Origin: Oscillospiraceae bacterium
GTDB taxonomy: Bacteria > Bacillota > Clostridia > Oscillospirales > Ruminococcaceae
Assembly (NCBI GenBank): GCA_018380115.1
Contig: JAGZUF010000009.1
Location: 1-64,000 of the forward strand
Length of the DNA: 64,000 bases
Direction of reading: 5' to 3'
Shown here piece by piece: positions 41,493-50,728 of this stretch (positions within the stretch are counted from its first letter, which is position 1; each line of letters begins with the position of its first letter). Made by a program: the position numbers and the translations under genes. The notes beneath the pieces were generated by a model. That model was given only the letters and a program-made list of their open reading frames with translations. It searched no databases and was not told the DNA's origin.

Positions 41493-42068
41493 ATGAAAGA
41501 ATATCTCGGCACCTACAAAAAAAGCCTCACGGACGCCATCTGGGCCATTGAAGAACCGGAGTTTGCCAAAGCGGTGGAAATTTTAAGGCAGGCATGGTTC
41601 CATGACAAACAGGTGTTCATCATGGGCAACGGCGGCAGCGCGGGCACGGCAAACCACTTTGTGTGCGACTTTGGCAAAAACGCCGTGCAGGCCCCGGGAA
41701 AGCGCCGCTTCCGTGTGCTGTCTGTCTGCGACAATATTGAAAAAGTCACCGCGCTGGGCAACGATTTCTCCTTTGAGGACATTTTCAGCTTTCAGCTCGG
41801 CAACCTGATGAACGACGGCGACGTGCTGATTGCCGTATCGGCCTCGGGCAATTCGCCCGATCTGGTGCGCGCATGCGAGTTTGCGGCGCAGAAGCATGCG
41901 CACATCATCACGCTCTCAGGCTTTGAGGGTGGAAAGATTAAAGCCTTTGCCGAGGCGGCCTTTGTGGTGCGGCGCGAAAGCTATGAGCAGATTGAAGATG
42001 TGCACCTGAACATTCTGCACATGCTCACCTATTATTTCAAGACGCACCCGGAATGCCTGGAGGCATAG
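41493..42068 (+). CDS. GmhA-like SIS-domain isomerase
   Basis: The 191-residue protein matches phosphoheptose isomerase/DiaA proteins: FIMGNGGSAGTANHFVCDFGKN, VTALGNDFSFEDIFSFQLGNLMNDGDVLIAVSASGNSPDLVRA, and EQIEDVHLNILHMLTYY. GmhA interconverts sedoheptulose 7-phosphate and heptose 7-phosphate. ATG 41493 has a well-spaced AAAGGA, unlike the overlapping 41484 start. Last gene of the module. A terminator follows at 42098. Confidence 0.85.
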   Translation: MKEYLGTYKKSLTDAIWAIEEPEFAKAVEILRQAWFHDKQVFIMGNGGSAGTANHFVCDFGKNAVQAPGKRRFRVLSVCDNIEKVTALGNDFSFEDIFSFQLGNLMNDGDVLIAVSASGNSPDLVRACEFAAQKHAHIITLSGFEGGKIKAFAEAAFVVRRESYEQIEDVHLNILHMLTYYFKTHPECLEA

Positions 42069-42097
42069 CGCCCCCTTGCGGCGCAATCCGCAGACAA

Positions 42098-42132
42098 AAG
42101 CCCTCTTCCCGCAGGAAGAGGGCTTGCGTTTT
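42098..42132 (+). terminator. Terminator of the sugar module
   Basis: AAGCCCTCTTCC, GCAG loop region and GGAAGAGGGCTT, followed by GCGTTTT, about 30 bases after the SIS gene. Confidence 0.7.
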
Positions 42133-42176
42133 GTGAGGTTGGGGAAGCCGTCGGCAGAGCCGGAAAAGGTGCCCCA

Positions 42177-42365
42177 TAAAAAGGTTTTCGCCTCCAGTAT
42201 CAAGCAAAGCGGGCCGCTGACAGCCAGCCTTACAGGGCAGAAAAGCTTTTGTCAGAGCGGGGGCTCATCCGTTTGCATGCTGTGGGGCGGGCAATGCAAA
42301 CGGAAGAATTTTCGGCGCATCTTGGGAGACGCTTGCCGGTAATAATGCCTTATAGGGCTTACTCT
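42177..42365. repeat. Degenerate intergenic element, copy B
   Basis: This shares two blocks with copy A (30205-30400) in the same orientation: taaaaaggttttcgcctcca continuing to aagcgggc, and cgcttgccggtaataatgcc continuing to agggcttac. Between the blocks, atccgtttgcat and atgcaaacgga (42267-42303) form an inverted repeat. It lies between convergent gene ends. No gene is seen in 42133-42404. Confidence 0.5.
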
Positions 42366-42404
42366 GGCCGCCTGCTCAGCCAACGGCTACGGATTCAGGG
42401 TAGC

Positions 42405-43016
42405 TCAAGAGAACAGCGCCTGCACGGCCGCCGCGGCGCGGCGGGCCATTTCGGCGTGGTCCTGCGGCGTGAAATGGATGCCGTCCTCACCCAGGACGGC
42501 AAATTGCCCTGCATCGAAATAGCCGCAGCCGAAGCGCCGGGCAATGCCGGCGTAAATGGGGGCCAGCTCTTTTGATTTTTCCACACTGGATGGAGAGAAC
42601 TCAATGCCCTCTTTGCAGCGCAGCGGCGCGGGCGATACCAGCACCACCTTCGGCGCAGGTGAAAAGGGGCATGCTGTGCGAAGGCGAAGCAGAAGCTCCT
42701 CCATTCCGTAGCCTATCTCCTGCGCGCACACATGATAGCGCGTCTTGGTATCATTTGTGCCCAGCATCACCACCAGTGCGTCCGGCGCATGGCTCTGCAC
42801 GATAGGCACGATTTGCTCGATGCCTGCACGGTACGGCTCAATATAGTCGGAAAACACTGTGGTACGCCCGGAAAGGCCTTCGGCCACCACCTCATACCCT
42901 GCCCCCAAAAGCTGTGCCATGCGACAGGGCCAGCGCACCTCGCGCGCATAACGCCCGCCGGTGCCGGGCACATAGCCGAAGGTGTTGGAATCGCCAAAGC
43001 ACAAAATTGTTTTCAA
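42405..43016 (-). CDS. SGNH/GDSL hydrolase
   Basis: The 203-residue enzyme starts at TTG 43016 (KTILCFGDSNTFGYVPG), chosen because the family begins here and AAGGAGC lies upstream. Block I GDSN with catalytic Ser, block III VVMLGTNDTK, and block V DGIHFTPQDHAEMA with Asp-His are present. Such arylesterases act on small acyl or glycosyl esters. It faces the SIS gene and is separated from the M20 gene by about 170 bases. Confidence 0.85.
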   Translation of the reverse strand: MKTILCFGDSNTFGYVPGTGGRYAREVRWPCRMAQLLGAGYEVVAEGLSGRTTVFSDYIEPYRAGIEQIVPIVQSHAPDALVVMLGTNDTKTRYHVCAQEIGYGMEELLLRLRTACPFSPAPKVVLVSPAPLRCKEGIEFSPSSVEKSKELAPIYAGIARRFGCGYFDAGQFAVLGEDGIHFTPQDHAEMARRAAAAVQALFS

Positions 43017-43183
43017 AAGACGGCACGCTCCTTTTTTCAATATCTGCGGGCCTGCCACGCTGTGCGCGGGATGCCGGGGCCCGCCATGGCACAGGACCCT
43101 GAACGGCCGCCTGCGCCGCAGCCGGGCGAAAAGCTGCTGCCCGCCCGGCAGGAACCGCGCCTGGCCTCCGGCAGGCGGCTTGT

Positions 43184-44545
43184 TCAGTCCTCCAGCGCCA
43201 TCTGGTTCATCACCGCAGCAATGATTTTAATATCCTCAATATAAGAGGAGATGGTAAGGTGCTCGTTGGGCGCATGAATCAGAGAGCGGTCACTGGTGGC
43301 TCCGAACATGGCGGCAGGAATATTCTGCTCTTTGCAGAACACATGCATGGGCGACGTGCCGTCCATGCTGTAATGCAGGGCGGGCTCTTCGCCGTACAGG
43401 CCGCGCAGGGCGTTCACCACAGCGCGCGCAAAGGGAGAGTGCGGGTCGCTGCGGAAAGCGGGCGCGGCAGCCGTCACCTTCAGCTGCACATCTGCAAAGC
43501 CGTTGTCGTCCAGATGCTTGCGCAAGGCCGCGGCAATCTCCTGCGGGTTCTGGTCTGGCACAAGGCGGAAATCTATCTTCACGCTGGCCTTTGCAGGCAG
43601 AACCGTCTTCTGGCCCGGGTCAATATAGCCCGAAACGAGGCCACAGATATTGCAGGTGGGCTCATAATACATACCGCGCAGCACTTCATCGCGCGTTTTG
43701 CCATTCAAGAAATGGTCGATGCCGAAATATTCCTTGGCCGCCTCGGTATTGTAGGGGTCTGTTTTCAAAATGTCTATTTCTTCCTGCGTCAGTGGGCGCA
43801 CCTTGTCGTAAAAGCCCGGGATCAGCACACGGTCCGTCTTGTCCTTCAGGGTGCTCAGCGCCCACACCAGGCGCCATGCCGGATTTGTGACAATAGGGGC
43901 ATAGCAGGAGTGTGAATCTGTCTTGGGGCCCTGGCATTCCAGCTCCACATACAGAAGGCCCTTGGCGCCGAAGTGTACCTGTGCGGGCTCGCCCGGCTCC
44001 TTCACGCCGCCCTCCCAGTTGTAGCCGTCACAGGCCAGCAGCTCGGGGTGGGCTTTGGCAAACACCTCCAGGTTGGGGCTGCCTATCTCTTCCTCGCCTT
44101 CTACAATGAACTTCACGTTTACGGGCAGCCTGCCGTACACCTTCAAAAACGCGTCCACTGCACATATTTTAGAGGCAAGGCCGTTTTTATTGTCCGCCAC
44201 GCCGCGGCCGTAAATGGCGCCGTCGCGCACATCGGCGGAATAGGGCGGCGTCACCCACTCGTTCAGGGGGTCTACCGGCTGCACATCATAGTGGTCGTAA
44301 AAGCCGAAGGTCTTATCGCGCTCGCCCTTTATCTCGGCATAGATGACGGGGTTGCCCGGCGTGGGCACCTCCTGCGGCTGCGCCCCTATGCCTCGCAGAG
44401 ACTTTTTTACCAGCCTTACCATGTCCTGAATGCCCTCGCCCGTGTCGGCGATGCTGGGCTGGCGCACCAGCGTGCGCAGGAATTCTGTATATTCATCCGC
44501 ATGCTGGTCGATATAGTCATATACTTTCTGCATATCAAAGGTCAT
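43184..44545 (-). CDS. M20-family metallopeptidase (dipeptidase type)
   Basis: The 453-residue enzyme has M20 motifs: TFGFYDHYDVQPVD, the metal-site Asp in YGRGVADNKNGLASKI, EGEEEIGSPN with the catalytic Glu pair, and a dimerisation lid. It hydrolyses dipeptides or acylated amino acids in the cytoplasm. The ATG at 44545 overlaps the oppF stop (ATGA), so it is co-expressed with the peptide importer and likely processes what it brings in. Confidence 0.9.
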   Translation of the reverse strand: MTFDMQKVYDYIDQHADEYTEFLRTLVRQPSIADTGEGIQDMVRLVKKSLRGIGAQPQEVPTPGNPVIYAEIKGERDKTFGFYDHYDVQPVDPLNEWVTPPYSADVRDGAIYGRGVADNKNGLASKICAVDAFLKVYGRLPVNVKFIVEGEEEIGSPNLEVFAKAHPELLACDGYNWEGGVKEPGEPAQVHFGAKGLLYVELECQGPKTDSHSCYAPIVTNPAWRLVWALSTLKDKTDRVLIPGFYDKVRPLTQEEIDILKTDPYNTEAAKEYFGIDHFLNGKTRDEVLRGMYYEPTCNICGLVSGYIDPGQKTVLPAKASVKIDFRLVPDQNPQEIAAALRKHLDDNGFADVQLKVTAAAPAFRSDPHSPFARAVVNALRGLYGEEPALHYSMDGTSPMHVFCKEQNIPAAMFGATSDRSLIHAPNEHLTISSYIEDIKIIAAVMNQMALED

Positions 44546-45495
44546 TGTTCTTCGGTTCCTTTCTGCGCGGTCCAAGCGGCAAACTCTTCGTCTGTGGCCA
44601 GTACATAGTGTGTGCCGCCCACAAGACGCCGGGTGCCGTTTTCATAGCGGATGCCGCTTTTTGCATAATCATATCCCACTGCCTTGCGCTGCTTTTCCAC
44701 ACGGGGGTTCGTGTGCGGAATAGCGGAAAGAAGGCTTTTCGTATAAGGGTGAACGGGGTTTTCAAATATCTCTTCCTTCGAGCCCGTCTCTACCAGATGG
44801 CCCAGGTGAAGCACGCCAATGCGGTCTGAGATATATTTGACCATGGAAAGGTCATGTGCAATGAACAGATACGCACAGCCCGTCTCTTTCTGAATATCCT
44901 TCATCAGGTTTACCACCTGCGCCTGAATGGATACATCCAGCGCGCTGATGGCCTCGTCGGCAATGACAAGGTCCGGGTTCATCACCAGTGCACGCGCAAT
45001 GCCGATGCGCTGGCGCTGCCCGCCGGAAAACTGGTGAGGGTAGCGGTTGGCGTGCTCATGCGAGAGGCCCACGCGCTCCAGCATGCGGTACACCTTGTCG
45101 CGCCGCTCGGCGGCATCCTTGTACAGGTGGTGCACGTCCAGCCCCTGCGCAATAATGTCTATTACCTTTTCCCGCGGGTTCAGAGACGCCATGGGGTCCT
45201 GAAAAATCATCTGCATTTTTGTGCGCAGCATCTTTGTCTGCGCCGCCGTCAGCCTGCCGGTGATATTTTCGCCGTTAAAGATAATGGTGCCGCCGGTTGG
45301 GTCATACAGGCGTATGATGCTGCGCCCCGTGGTGGATTTGCCCGAACCGGATTCGCCCACAAGGCCATAGGTCTCGCCCGGAAATATCTCGAACGAGATG
45401 TCGTCTACCGCCTTCACGGTAAAGGTTTTGTTCACTTTGAAATACTGCTTCAGATGCTCCACTTTCAAAAGGGGCTGCCTTGCCGCGGTATCCAT
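44542..45495 (-). CDS. oppF: Oligopeptide ABC transporter ATPase, OppF/DppF type
   Basis: The 317-residue ATPase has GESGSGKSTTG (Walker A, about residues 49-59), the FQDPMASLNPREKV Q-loop, FSGGQRQRIGIARAL as signature, and VIADEAISALDVS as Walker B. The C-terminal oligopeptide/dipeptide extension (HPYTKSLLSAIPHTNP) is complete. It overlaps the M20 start and follows oppD by one base. Confidence 0.94.
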   Translation of the reverse strand: MDTAARQPLLKVEHLKQYFKVNKTFTVKAVDDISFEIFPGETYGLVGESGSGKSTTGRSIIRLYDPTGGTIIFNGENITGRLTAAQTKMLRTKMQMIFQDPMASLNPREKVIDIIAQGLDVHHLYKDAAERRDKVYRMLERVGLSHEHANRYPHQFSGGQRQRIGIARALVMNPDLVIADEAISALDVSIQAQVVNLMKDIQKETGCAYLFIAHDLSMVKYISDRIGVLHLGHLVETGSKEEIFENPVHPYTKSLLSAIPHTNPRVEKQRKAVGYDYAKSGIRYENGTRRLVGGTHYVLATDEEFAAWTAQKGTEEQ

Positions 45496-45496
45496 A

Positions 45497-46567
45497 TCAC
45501 CGGCCCCCTTTCAGCATGGCGTCTATGCGCCTTTTCAGCTGCGCCGGCATCTCTACCTTGGGCGCCTGCGGATGCAAAAGCCAAGTGGCTGCTTTGTGAT
45601 GGCTGTTGATTGTGAACATGGGCGGCTCCTCTTCAAAGTCTATCGCCATAGCATATTCATTGCGCGGCGCAAAGGCATCGCCTTTCACCGGGTGAAGCAG
45701 GTTCGGCGGTGAGCCGGGAATGGTGTACAGTTTTTCATCGGCGGTGTCAAGGTCTGGCATGGAGGACAAAAGCCCCCAGGTGTATGGGTGGCGCGGCTCA
45801 TAGAAAATGTCGTCTACCGTGCCCGATTCCACAATTTTTCCTGCATACATCACATCTACAAAATCGGCTATTTTCGCCACCACACCCAAATCGTGCGTGA
45901 TATAAATAACGGCGATGCCGGTGCGCTTTTGAATATCCTGAATAAGCTCCAGAATTTTTGCCTGCACTGTTACATCCAGCGCCGTGGTTGGCTCGTCGCA
46001 AATCAGAAGCTGTGGCCTGCATGCAAGCGCAATGGCTATCACCACACGCTGGCGCATGCCGCCCGAAAGCTGGTGCGGATAGTTTTTCATGCGCTTTTCC
46101 GCATCTTCAATTCCAACCTCTTCCAGCAGCTCTACTGCGCGCTTGTACGCCTCTGCCTTGGGCGTTTTATAATGGTAGCACATCCCCTCCATAATCTGTT
46201 TGCCAATGGTCATGGTGGGGTCCAGGCTGGTCATGGGGTCTTGAAACACCATGGCAATGCGCTTGCCCTTAATGCGTCGGCGCATTTCTTTGGCAGAGAG
46301 CTTTACAAGGTCTTCCGTCACTTCTTTTTCCCCATCGCGGTAAGTGAATTCCACGCTGCCGGCGTTCACCGTCTCATTCGAGGCACGGATGCCCATTACC
46401 GTTTTCACTGTGACAGATTTGCCCGAACCGGATTCGCCCACAATGGCAAGCGTCTCGCCCTCAAACAAATCCAAATCTACCCCGCGCACGGCGTTTACCA
46501 TACCGGCAGACGTCTTGAACGACACATCAAGGCCGCGTATTTTCAGAACATGTTTTCTCTCGTCCAT
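45497..46567 (-). CDS. oppD: Oligopeptide ABC transporter ATPase, OppD/DppD type
   Basis: The 356-residue ATPase has GESGSGKSVTVKTVMG, FQDPMTSLDPTMTIGKQIMEG, LSGGMRQRVVIAIAL and LICDEPTTALDVTVQAKIL, and the C-terminal peptide-transporter motif (RHPYTWGLLSSMPDLD, GSPPNLLHPVKGDAFAPR). It pairs with OppF to energise peptide uptake. Confidence 0.94.
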   Translation of the reverse strand: MDERKHVLKIRGLDVSFKTSAGMVNAVRGVDLDLFEGETLAIVGESGSGKSVTVKTVMGIRASNETVNAGSVEFTYRDGEKEVTEDLVKLSAKEMRRRIKGKRIAMVFQDPMTSLDPTMTIGKQIMEGMCYHYKTPKAEAYKRAVELLEEVGIEDAEKRMKNYPHQLSGGMRQRVVIAIALACRPQLLICDEPTTALDVTVQAKILELIQDIQKRTGIAVIYITHDLGVVAKIADFVDVMYAGKIVESGTVDDIFYEPRHPYTWGLLSSMPDLDTADEKLYTIPGSPPNLLHPVKGDAFAPRNEYAMAIDFEEEPPMFTINSHHKAATWLLHPQAPKVEMPAQLKRRIDAMLKGGR

Positions 46568-46580
46568 TGCTGCGGCCTCC

Positions 46581-47588
46581 TCACTGCTCTTTCATCTGCG
46601 GGTCAATGGCGTCCCGCAGGCCGTCTCCCAGCACGGTGAAGCTGAGCATCAGAATGGCCAGAATGACCACCGGCGCCACAATCATATACGGATATGTCAT
46701 GGCGGATTTATAACCGGTGTTGATCAGAGAGCCAAGCGATGCCATGGGCTCCTGCACGCCAAGACCGATGAAGGCAAGGAATGCCTCCAGAAAAATGGCG
46801 TCCGGAATGGAAAAGGTAAAGGTGATAATGATTTGTCCAAATGCATTGGGCAGCATGTCCTTGCGCACAATGCGCAGGCTGGGCGTGCCCAGCGTTTTGG
46901 ACGCCAGGACAAATTCCTGGTTTTTCAGCTTCAGCACCTGTGCGCGCACGATTCGGCTCATGTTTACCCATGAGGTGATGGTGAGCGCAATGACAATGCT
47001 TGCGATGCCGGGCTTCATCACAAGCAGCAGAAGCGTCAGAATGACCATGGACGGTATGCCCACCAATATCTCGATAAAACGCTGCATCACATTGTCTACC
47101 CAGCCGCCGAAATAACCTGAGATAAGCCCATATACCACGCCGATAAGCAGGTTTACCGTGATGGACAAAAAGGCTATCATCAGCGAAATGCGTGTGCCTT
47201 CGCCCACACGGGTGAAAATATCGCGCCCAAGGTTGTCGGTGCCGAAATAGTGGTATTCCTCAATGCCCTTCTGCGCATATATGTCTACGCCGTTCAGCGT
47301 GCCGTCAAAGATGCCAAGCTTTTCAAGGCCGGGTATCTTGGGCGGCAGGTTCGTTGCCGCCGCATTGACATCCTTATATGTATAGCCGCTTACCATGGGC
47401 GCCACAATGGCGAACAGCATCACCAGTATGATGAGCACAAGGCCGATGATGGCGCCCTTGTTGGCGCACAGGCGCGCCAGCACATCGCGCCCATAAGACT
47501 GGCTGGCATAGTTTTCGTCTATCTCTGCCTTCGGATGACGGTTTACAAAGCGGAAATCCTCCGCTGTGAGGGTGCGTTTTTCTTCCAC
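46581..47588 (-). CDS. oppC: Oligopeptide ABC transporter permease, OppC/DppC type
   Basis: The 335-residue membrane protein has an OppC N-terminal extension and first helix (LCANKGAIIGLVLIILVMLFAIVAPM), FGTDNLGRDIFTRVGEGTRISL and the EAFLAFIGLGVQEPMASLG coupling loop. The GTG start at 47588 is favoured because AAGGAGG lies nine bases upstream; ATG 47609 overlaps oppB coding sequence. It lies five bases beyond the oppB stop. Confidence 0.92.
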   Translation of the reverse strand: MEEKRTLTAEDFRFVNRHPKAEIDENYASQSYGRDVLARLCANKGAIIGLVLIILVMLFAIVAPMVSGYTYKDVNAAATNLPPKIPGLEKLGIFDGTLNGVDIYAQKGIEEYHYFGTDNLGRDIFTRVGEGTRISLMIAFLSITVNLLIGVVYGLISGYFGGWVDNVMQRFIEILVGIPSMVILTLLLLVMKPGIASIVIALTITSWVNMSRIVRAQVLKLKNQEFVLASKTLGTPSLRIVRKDMLPNAFGQIIITFTFSIPDAIFLEAFLAFIGLGVQEPMASLGSLINTGYKSAMTYPYMIVAPVVILAILMLSFTVLGDGLRDAIDPQMKEQ

Positions 47589-47592
47589 TTTG

Positions 47593-48525
47593 TCATTCCT
47601 CCTTCGCAAGGCGGATGCGCGGGTCTATCACGCCGTACAGAATATCCACAAGCAGCATCACGCCAATGAACATCACGCTGTAGATAAAGCTGATGCCAAG
47701 GATGACATTGTAATCGTTGTTCTGGATAGCCGTAATAAAATAGCTTCCGATACCGGGGATGGAAAATGCCTTTTCCACCACAAGCGAGCCGGTCATCAGG
47801 TTCACCACAAGCGGCGCCAGCACAGTAATGATGCCGATGAGTGTGTTGCGCAGCGCGTGCCGGGTGATGAGGCGTGTGCGCGAAATGCCCTTGGCGTCCG
47901 CCAACTGGATATAATCGGAAGTGAGAACCTCCACCATCTCGCTTCGCGCGTAGCGCGCAATGGAGGCCACTGTGAACATGCACAGCGAAATGGTGGGCAG
48001 AACGCTGGAAAGCCCCGGCTCTGCCGTGCTGTAAATCAGAGGGAACATTTTTATTTTGAACCCCAAAAAGTAGGAAAGCCCCAGCGCAAACACAAAGCTT
48101 GGCAGGCTGATGCCCAGCACCGACACAATGGTGGCCAGCGTGTCGAACCAGGTGTTGCGTTTCAGCGCCGCCACAATGCCCAGCACAAGGCCTATGACGC
48201 TGCCCACGGCCGCTGCCTGCAGCCCCAGCCTCAGCGATATCAGAAGCCTTGGCCCCAGCATATCCGCCACCGGCATGTTCTTCTGAATCGAGTAGGACAC
48301 GCCAAAATCGCCGGTGAGCATATTTTTGATATAATTGAAAAAGCGCACCATCACAGGCTTATCCAGCCCATATTTCTGGTTCAGCATCATTTTCTGTGTT
48401 TCCGTCATTTTTTCGTCGTTGAACGGCGAGCCCGGCATCAGTTCCAGCATCAAAAACAGAACGAACAGAATGACGAACACCGTCACCACTGCAATGCACA
48501 GGCGCTTGAACACATATTTTTTCAT
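47593..48525 (-). CDS. oppB: Oligopeptide ABC transporter permease, OppB/DppB type
   Basis: The 310-residue protein begins MKKYVFKRLCIAVVTVFVIL and ends LADILYG-like (LLVDILYGVIDPRIRL). Family markers include ELMPGSPFNDE, LGISLPSFVFALGLSY and YARSEMVEVLTSDYIQLADAKGIS. Six membrane helices are expected. It is separated from oppA by a hairpin that may reduce read-through. Confidence 0.92.
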   Translation of the reverse strand: MKKYVFKRLCIAVVTVFVILFVLFLMLELMPGSPFNDEKMTETQKMMLNQKYGLDKPVMVRFFNYIKNMLTGDFGVSYSIQKNMPVADMLGPRLLISLRLGLQAAAVGSVIGLVLGIVAALKRNTWFDTLATIVSVLGISLPSFVFALGLSYFLGFKIKMFPLIYSTAEPGLSSVLPTISLCMFTVASIARYARSEMVEVLTSDYIQLADAKGISRTRLITRHALRNTLIGIITVLAPLVVNLMTGSLVVEKAFSIPGIGSYFITAIQNNDYNVILGISFIYSVMFIGVMLLVDILYGVIDPRIRLAKEE

Positions 48526-48585
48526 GGAAGGGCTCCTTGCCTGCCCGCACAAGCGGGCTTTTTTTACAGGTCTCTGACGGCCTGT

Positions 48586-48629
48586 TTGAAAAAAGCGCCG
48601 TGGGATATGCCCAGCATATCCCACGGCGG
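48586..48629 (-). terminator. Attenuating terminator between oppA and oppB
   Basis: GCCGTGGGATATG and its exact complement form a 13-bp stem with a five-base loop, followed by GCTTTTTTC on the minus strand. It lies about 45 bases after the oppA stop, so it would give more binding protein than permease. Confidence 0.75.
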
Positions 48630-48671
48630 CCAGGTTCCGTTACATGCGGGTTTCGCCTTGCGGGATTCCCC

Positions 48672-50345
48672 TTATGCGGAAGTCTTGTTCAAATCGCGAT
48701 AAATCCATTCAATGCCGATAAAGTGGTAATCCATACCCGTGACACCCGGGCGGGTGAGGGTGGCCTCGCCGTTCTGATACAGCGGGATCATGCCCATCTC
48801 ATCCATCAGGATAGCCTCGGCATCAATCAGTGCCTGCCAGCGCTCTTCCGGCTGCAGGGCAAGCTCGTTCTGTGCAGCGTCCAGCAGGGCATCGTATTCC
48901 TCATTCACCCATTTGCCGTAATTCGAGTTTGCAAAGCGGTCGGACGTATACAGGCTCAGCAGGGCATTGGGGTCGTCATAGTCCGAACCCCAGCGGTGCA
49001 GCACAAGGTCGAAATCGAAATTCTGCATGTTTTCGATGCGAACCTTCTTGGGAACGCTCTGCATTTCCACCGTCACGCCGGGCAGCGTCGTCTCTATTTC
49101 AGACTGCACAAAGGCCGCCACATTCGAGGCCGACTCGCTGTCCTCATACATCAGGGTGAAGGTAACAGTATCTGTGCCAAGCTCCTGTTTGGCCTGTTCC
49201 CAGTATTCCACAGCCTTTTCCTTATCGGTAAAGGTGTAAGAGGGGGCCGTTTCACGGAAATACTTGCCGTCCGGGCCCTTGGCAAAATCCTGCAGCACAT
49301 AGCCCTGCGCCACCACGGAGCCGTCGTTCAGAATAGAATTGACAAGGGTGTCGCGGTCCACCGCGCAGGAGATGGCGCGGCGCAGGTTCACATTGCTGAG
49401 GTATTCATTCTCGCAGTTGGGCGTAAGGTTCCAGATATAGCCGCCAATCTGCGTGGAGAAGCCCTCTTCATTGCGGTACTGGTTCACAAGGTCGCCCGTC
49501 AGCTTCACATAGTCGATATCGCCGTTCTCATAGCTCATCACAGCCTGCTGCGTGTCGGCAATGATTTGGTAGTTGATGACATCGGTTTTGATGCTGTCGG
49601 CATTGTAATAGTTCTCATTTTTCTCAAGCACCATACGCGTGCCGCCCACATCCCATTCGGTCATCTTGTACGGGCCGCTGAACAGAAGGCCGTCCACTGT
49701 CAGAGCAAAGCTGTCGCCCTGCTCGGTGACAAATTTTTCATTCAGCGGGAAAAACGGGGTGAATACCATGGCGTGCTCAAAATAGGGCACGGGGCGCGTC
49801 AGCTGCACTTCAAAGGTGTAGTCATCCGGTGCAGAAACACCCAGCTCATCCACAGGCAGCTCGCCCGTAGCAATCTCGGCCGCGTTTTTCACGCTCAGCA
49901 CTTCATCCAGCATCCAGGCATAGGCGCCGGCCACAGCAGGATCCGCCAGGCGTTTCCAGGCAAAGACGAAGTCGTGGGCCGTCAGCGCATCGCCGTTAGA
50001 CCATTTCGCGTCTTCCCTGAGCTTGAATGTGTACGTCATGCCGTCTTCACTCACAGTGCATTCTGTGGCAAGGTCCGGCACCAGGTTATCGTCTGCATCC
50101 AGCGTATACAGGCCGCTCATCGTGGCGCCAATCAGCTCCATCGAAAAGCCGTCCTCTGCATTGATGGGATCCATAGATTCCGGTGCCACATCTTTTGCAA
50201 GGTTCACAACAACTTGTCCATCTGCTTCCCCGCCGGCAGATGCACCGGAAGCCGTGGATGCCGGGGCGCTGCCGCAGGCGGTGAGCATGACGGCAGCCAT
50301 GCAGACAGCCAGAACGAGTGCACACAATTTCGTTGCCTTTTTCAT
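48672..50345 (-). CDS. oppA: Oligopeptide-binding lipoprotein, OppA/DppA type
   Basis: The 557-residue lipoprotein has a signal peptide (MKKATKLCALVLAVCMAAVM) with lipobox LTAC at Cys24, an Ala/Gly/Ser linker, and the SBP family 5 domain (LAKDVAPESMDPINAEDG; GMTYTFKLREDAKWSNGDALTAHDFVFAWKRLADP; NVNLRRAISCAVDRDTLVNSIL; MGMIPLYQNGEATLTRPGVTG). It delivers peptides to OppBCDF. A strong promoter lies upstream. Confidence 0.93.
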   Translation of the reverse strand: MKKATKLCALVLAVCMAAVMLTACGSAPASTASGASAGGEADGQVVVNLAKDVAPESMDPINAEDGFSMELIGATMSGLYTLDADDNLVPDLATECTVSEDGMTYTFKLREDAKWSNGDALTAHDFVFAWKRLADPAVAGAYAWMLDEVLSVKNAAEIATGELPVDELGVSAPDDYTFEVQLTRPVPYFEHAMVFTPFFPLNEKFVTEQGDSFALTVDGLLFSGPYKMTEWDVGGTRMVLEKNENYYNADSIKTDVINYQIIADTQQAVMSYENGDIDYVKLTGDLVNQYRNEEGFSTQIGGYIWNLTPNCENEYLSNVNLRRAISCAVDRDTLVNSILNDGSVVAQGYVLQDFAKGPDGKYFRETAPSYTFTDKEKAVEYWEQAKQELGTDTVTFTLMYEDSESASNVAAFVQSEIETTLPGVTVEMQSVPKKVRIENMQNFDFDLVLHRWGSDYDDPNALLSLYTSDRFANSNYGKWVNEEYDALLDAAQNELALQPEERWQALIDAEAILMDEMGMIPLYQNGEATLTRPGVTGMDYHFIGIEWIYRDLNKTSA

Positions 50346-50455
50346 ATTTCTCCCCTTATTTCTTCTGAATTTATTCACATGCGCCGCAAGGCGCCTGCTG
50401 CCTGTAAAAGCGGCCTTTTGTACCTTCCGGCACGGGCGGCCTGAAAAAGATATTC

Positions 50456-50520
50456 TATAACGTATTGATATGTCATGCAAAAGTTTTTATTTATTATAGA
50501 ACATTCTGCTATGAAGTCAA
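50456..50520 (-). promoter_or_regulatory. oppA promoter with downstream operator-like sequence
   Basis: The minus strand reads TTGACT (50515-50520), 16 bases, TATAAT (50493-50498). About 20 bases further on, tataacgtattgatatgtca (50456-50475 on the plus strand) shares TATAACGT and ATATG/TCAT elements with the 17-bp motif at 22881 and 59118. No other features are seen in the 50521-50728 stretch. Confidence 0.55.
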
Positions 50521-50728
50521 GTTAAAATCGTGTAATTTACTGCCGTAAAGCAGGAAATAGGAAACCTGCACAAGCTTTGCCGGAAAAGTGCGAATATTTT
50601 TGCGCCATTTTGTGTATATATGCGATTTTCTGTCGTTCAAAACCTAAAAAACAGAGGATATTTGCCTGAAGGGACATGTTTTCCACATATATTTTTGGAA
50701 AAAATGAAAAAATTATCAGGCGTAGTAG

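Noticed and set aside
48537..50444. A 635-codon plus-strand frame opposite oppA
   Set aside because: This is antisense to a clear binding-protein gene with signal peptide and promoter; composition is typical of a shadow frame.
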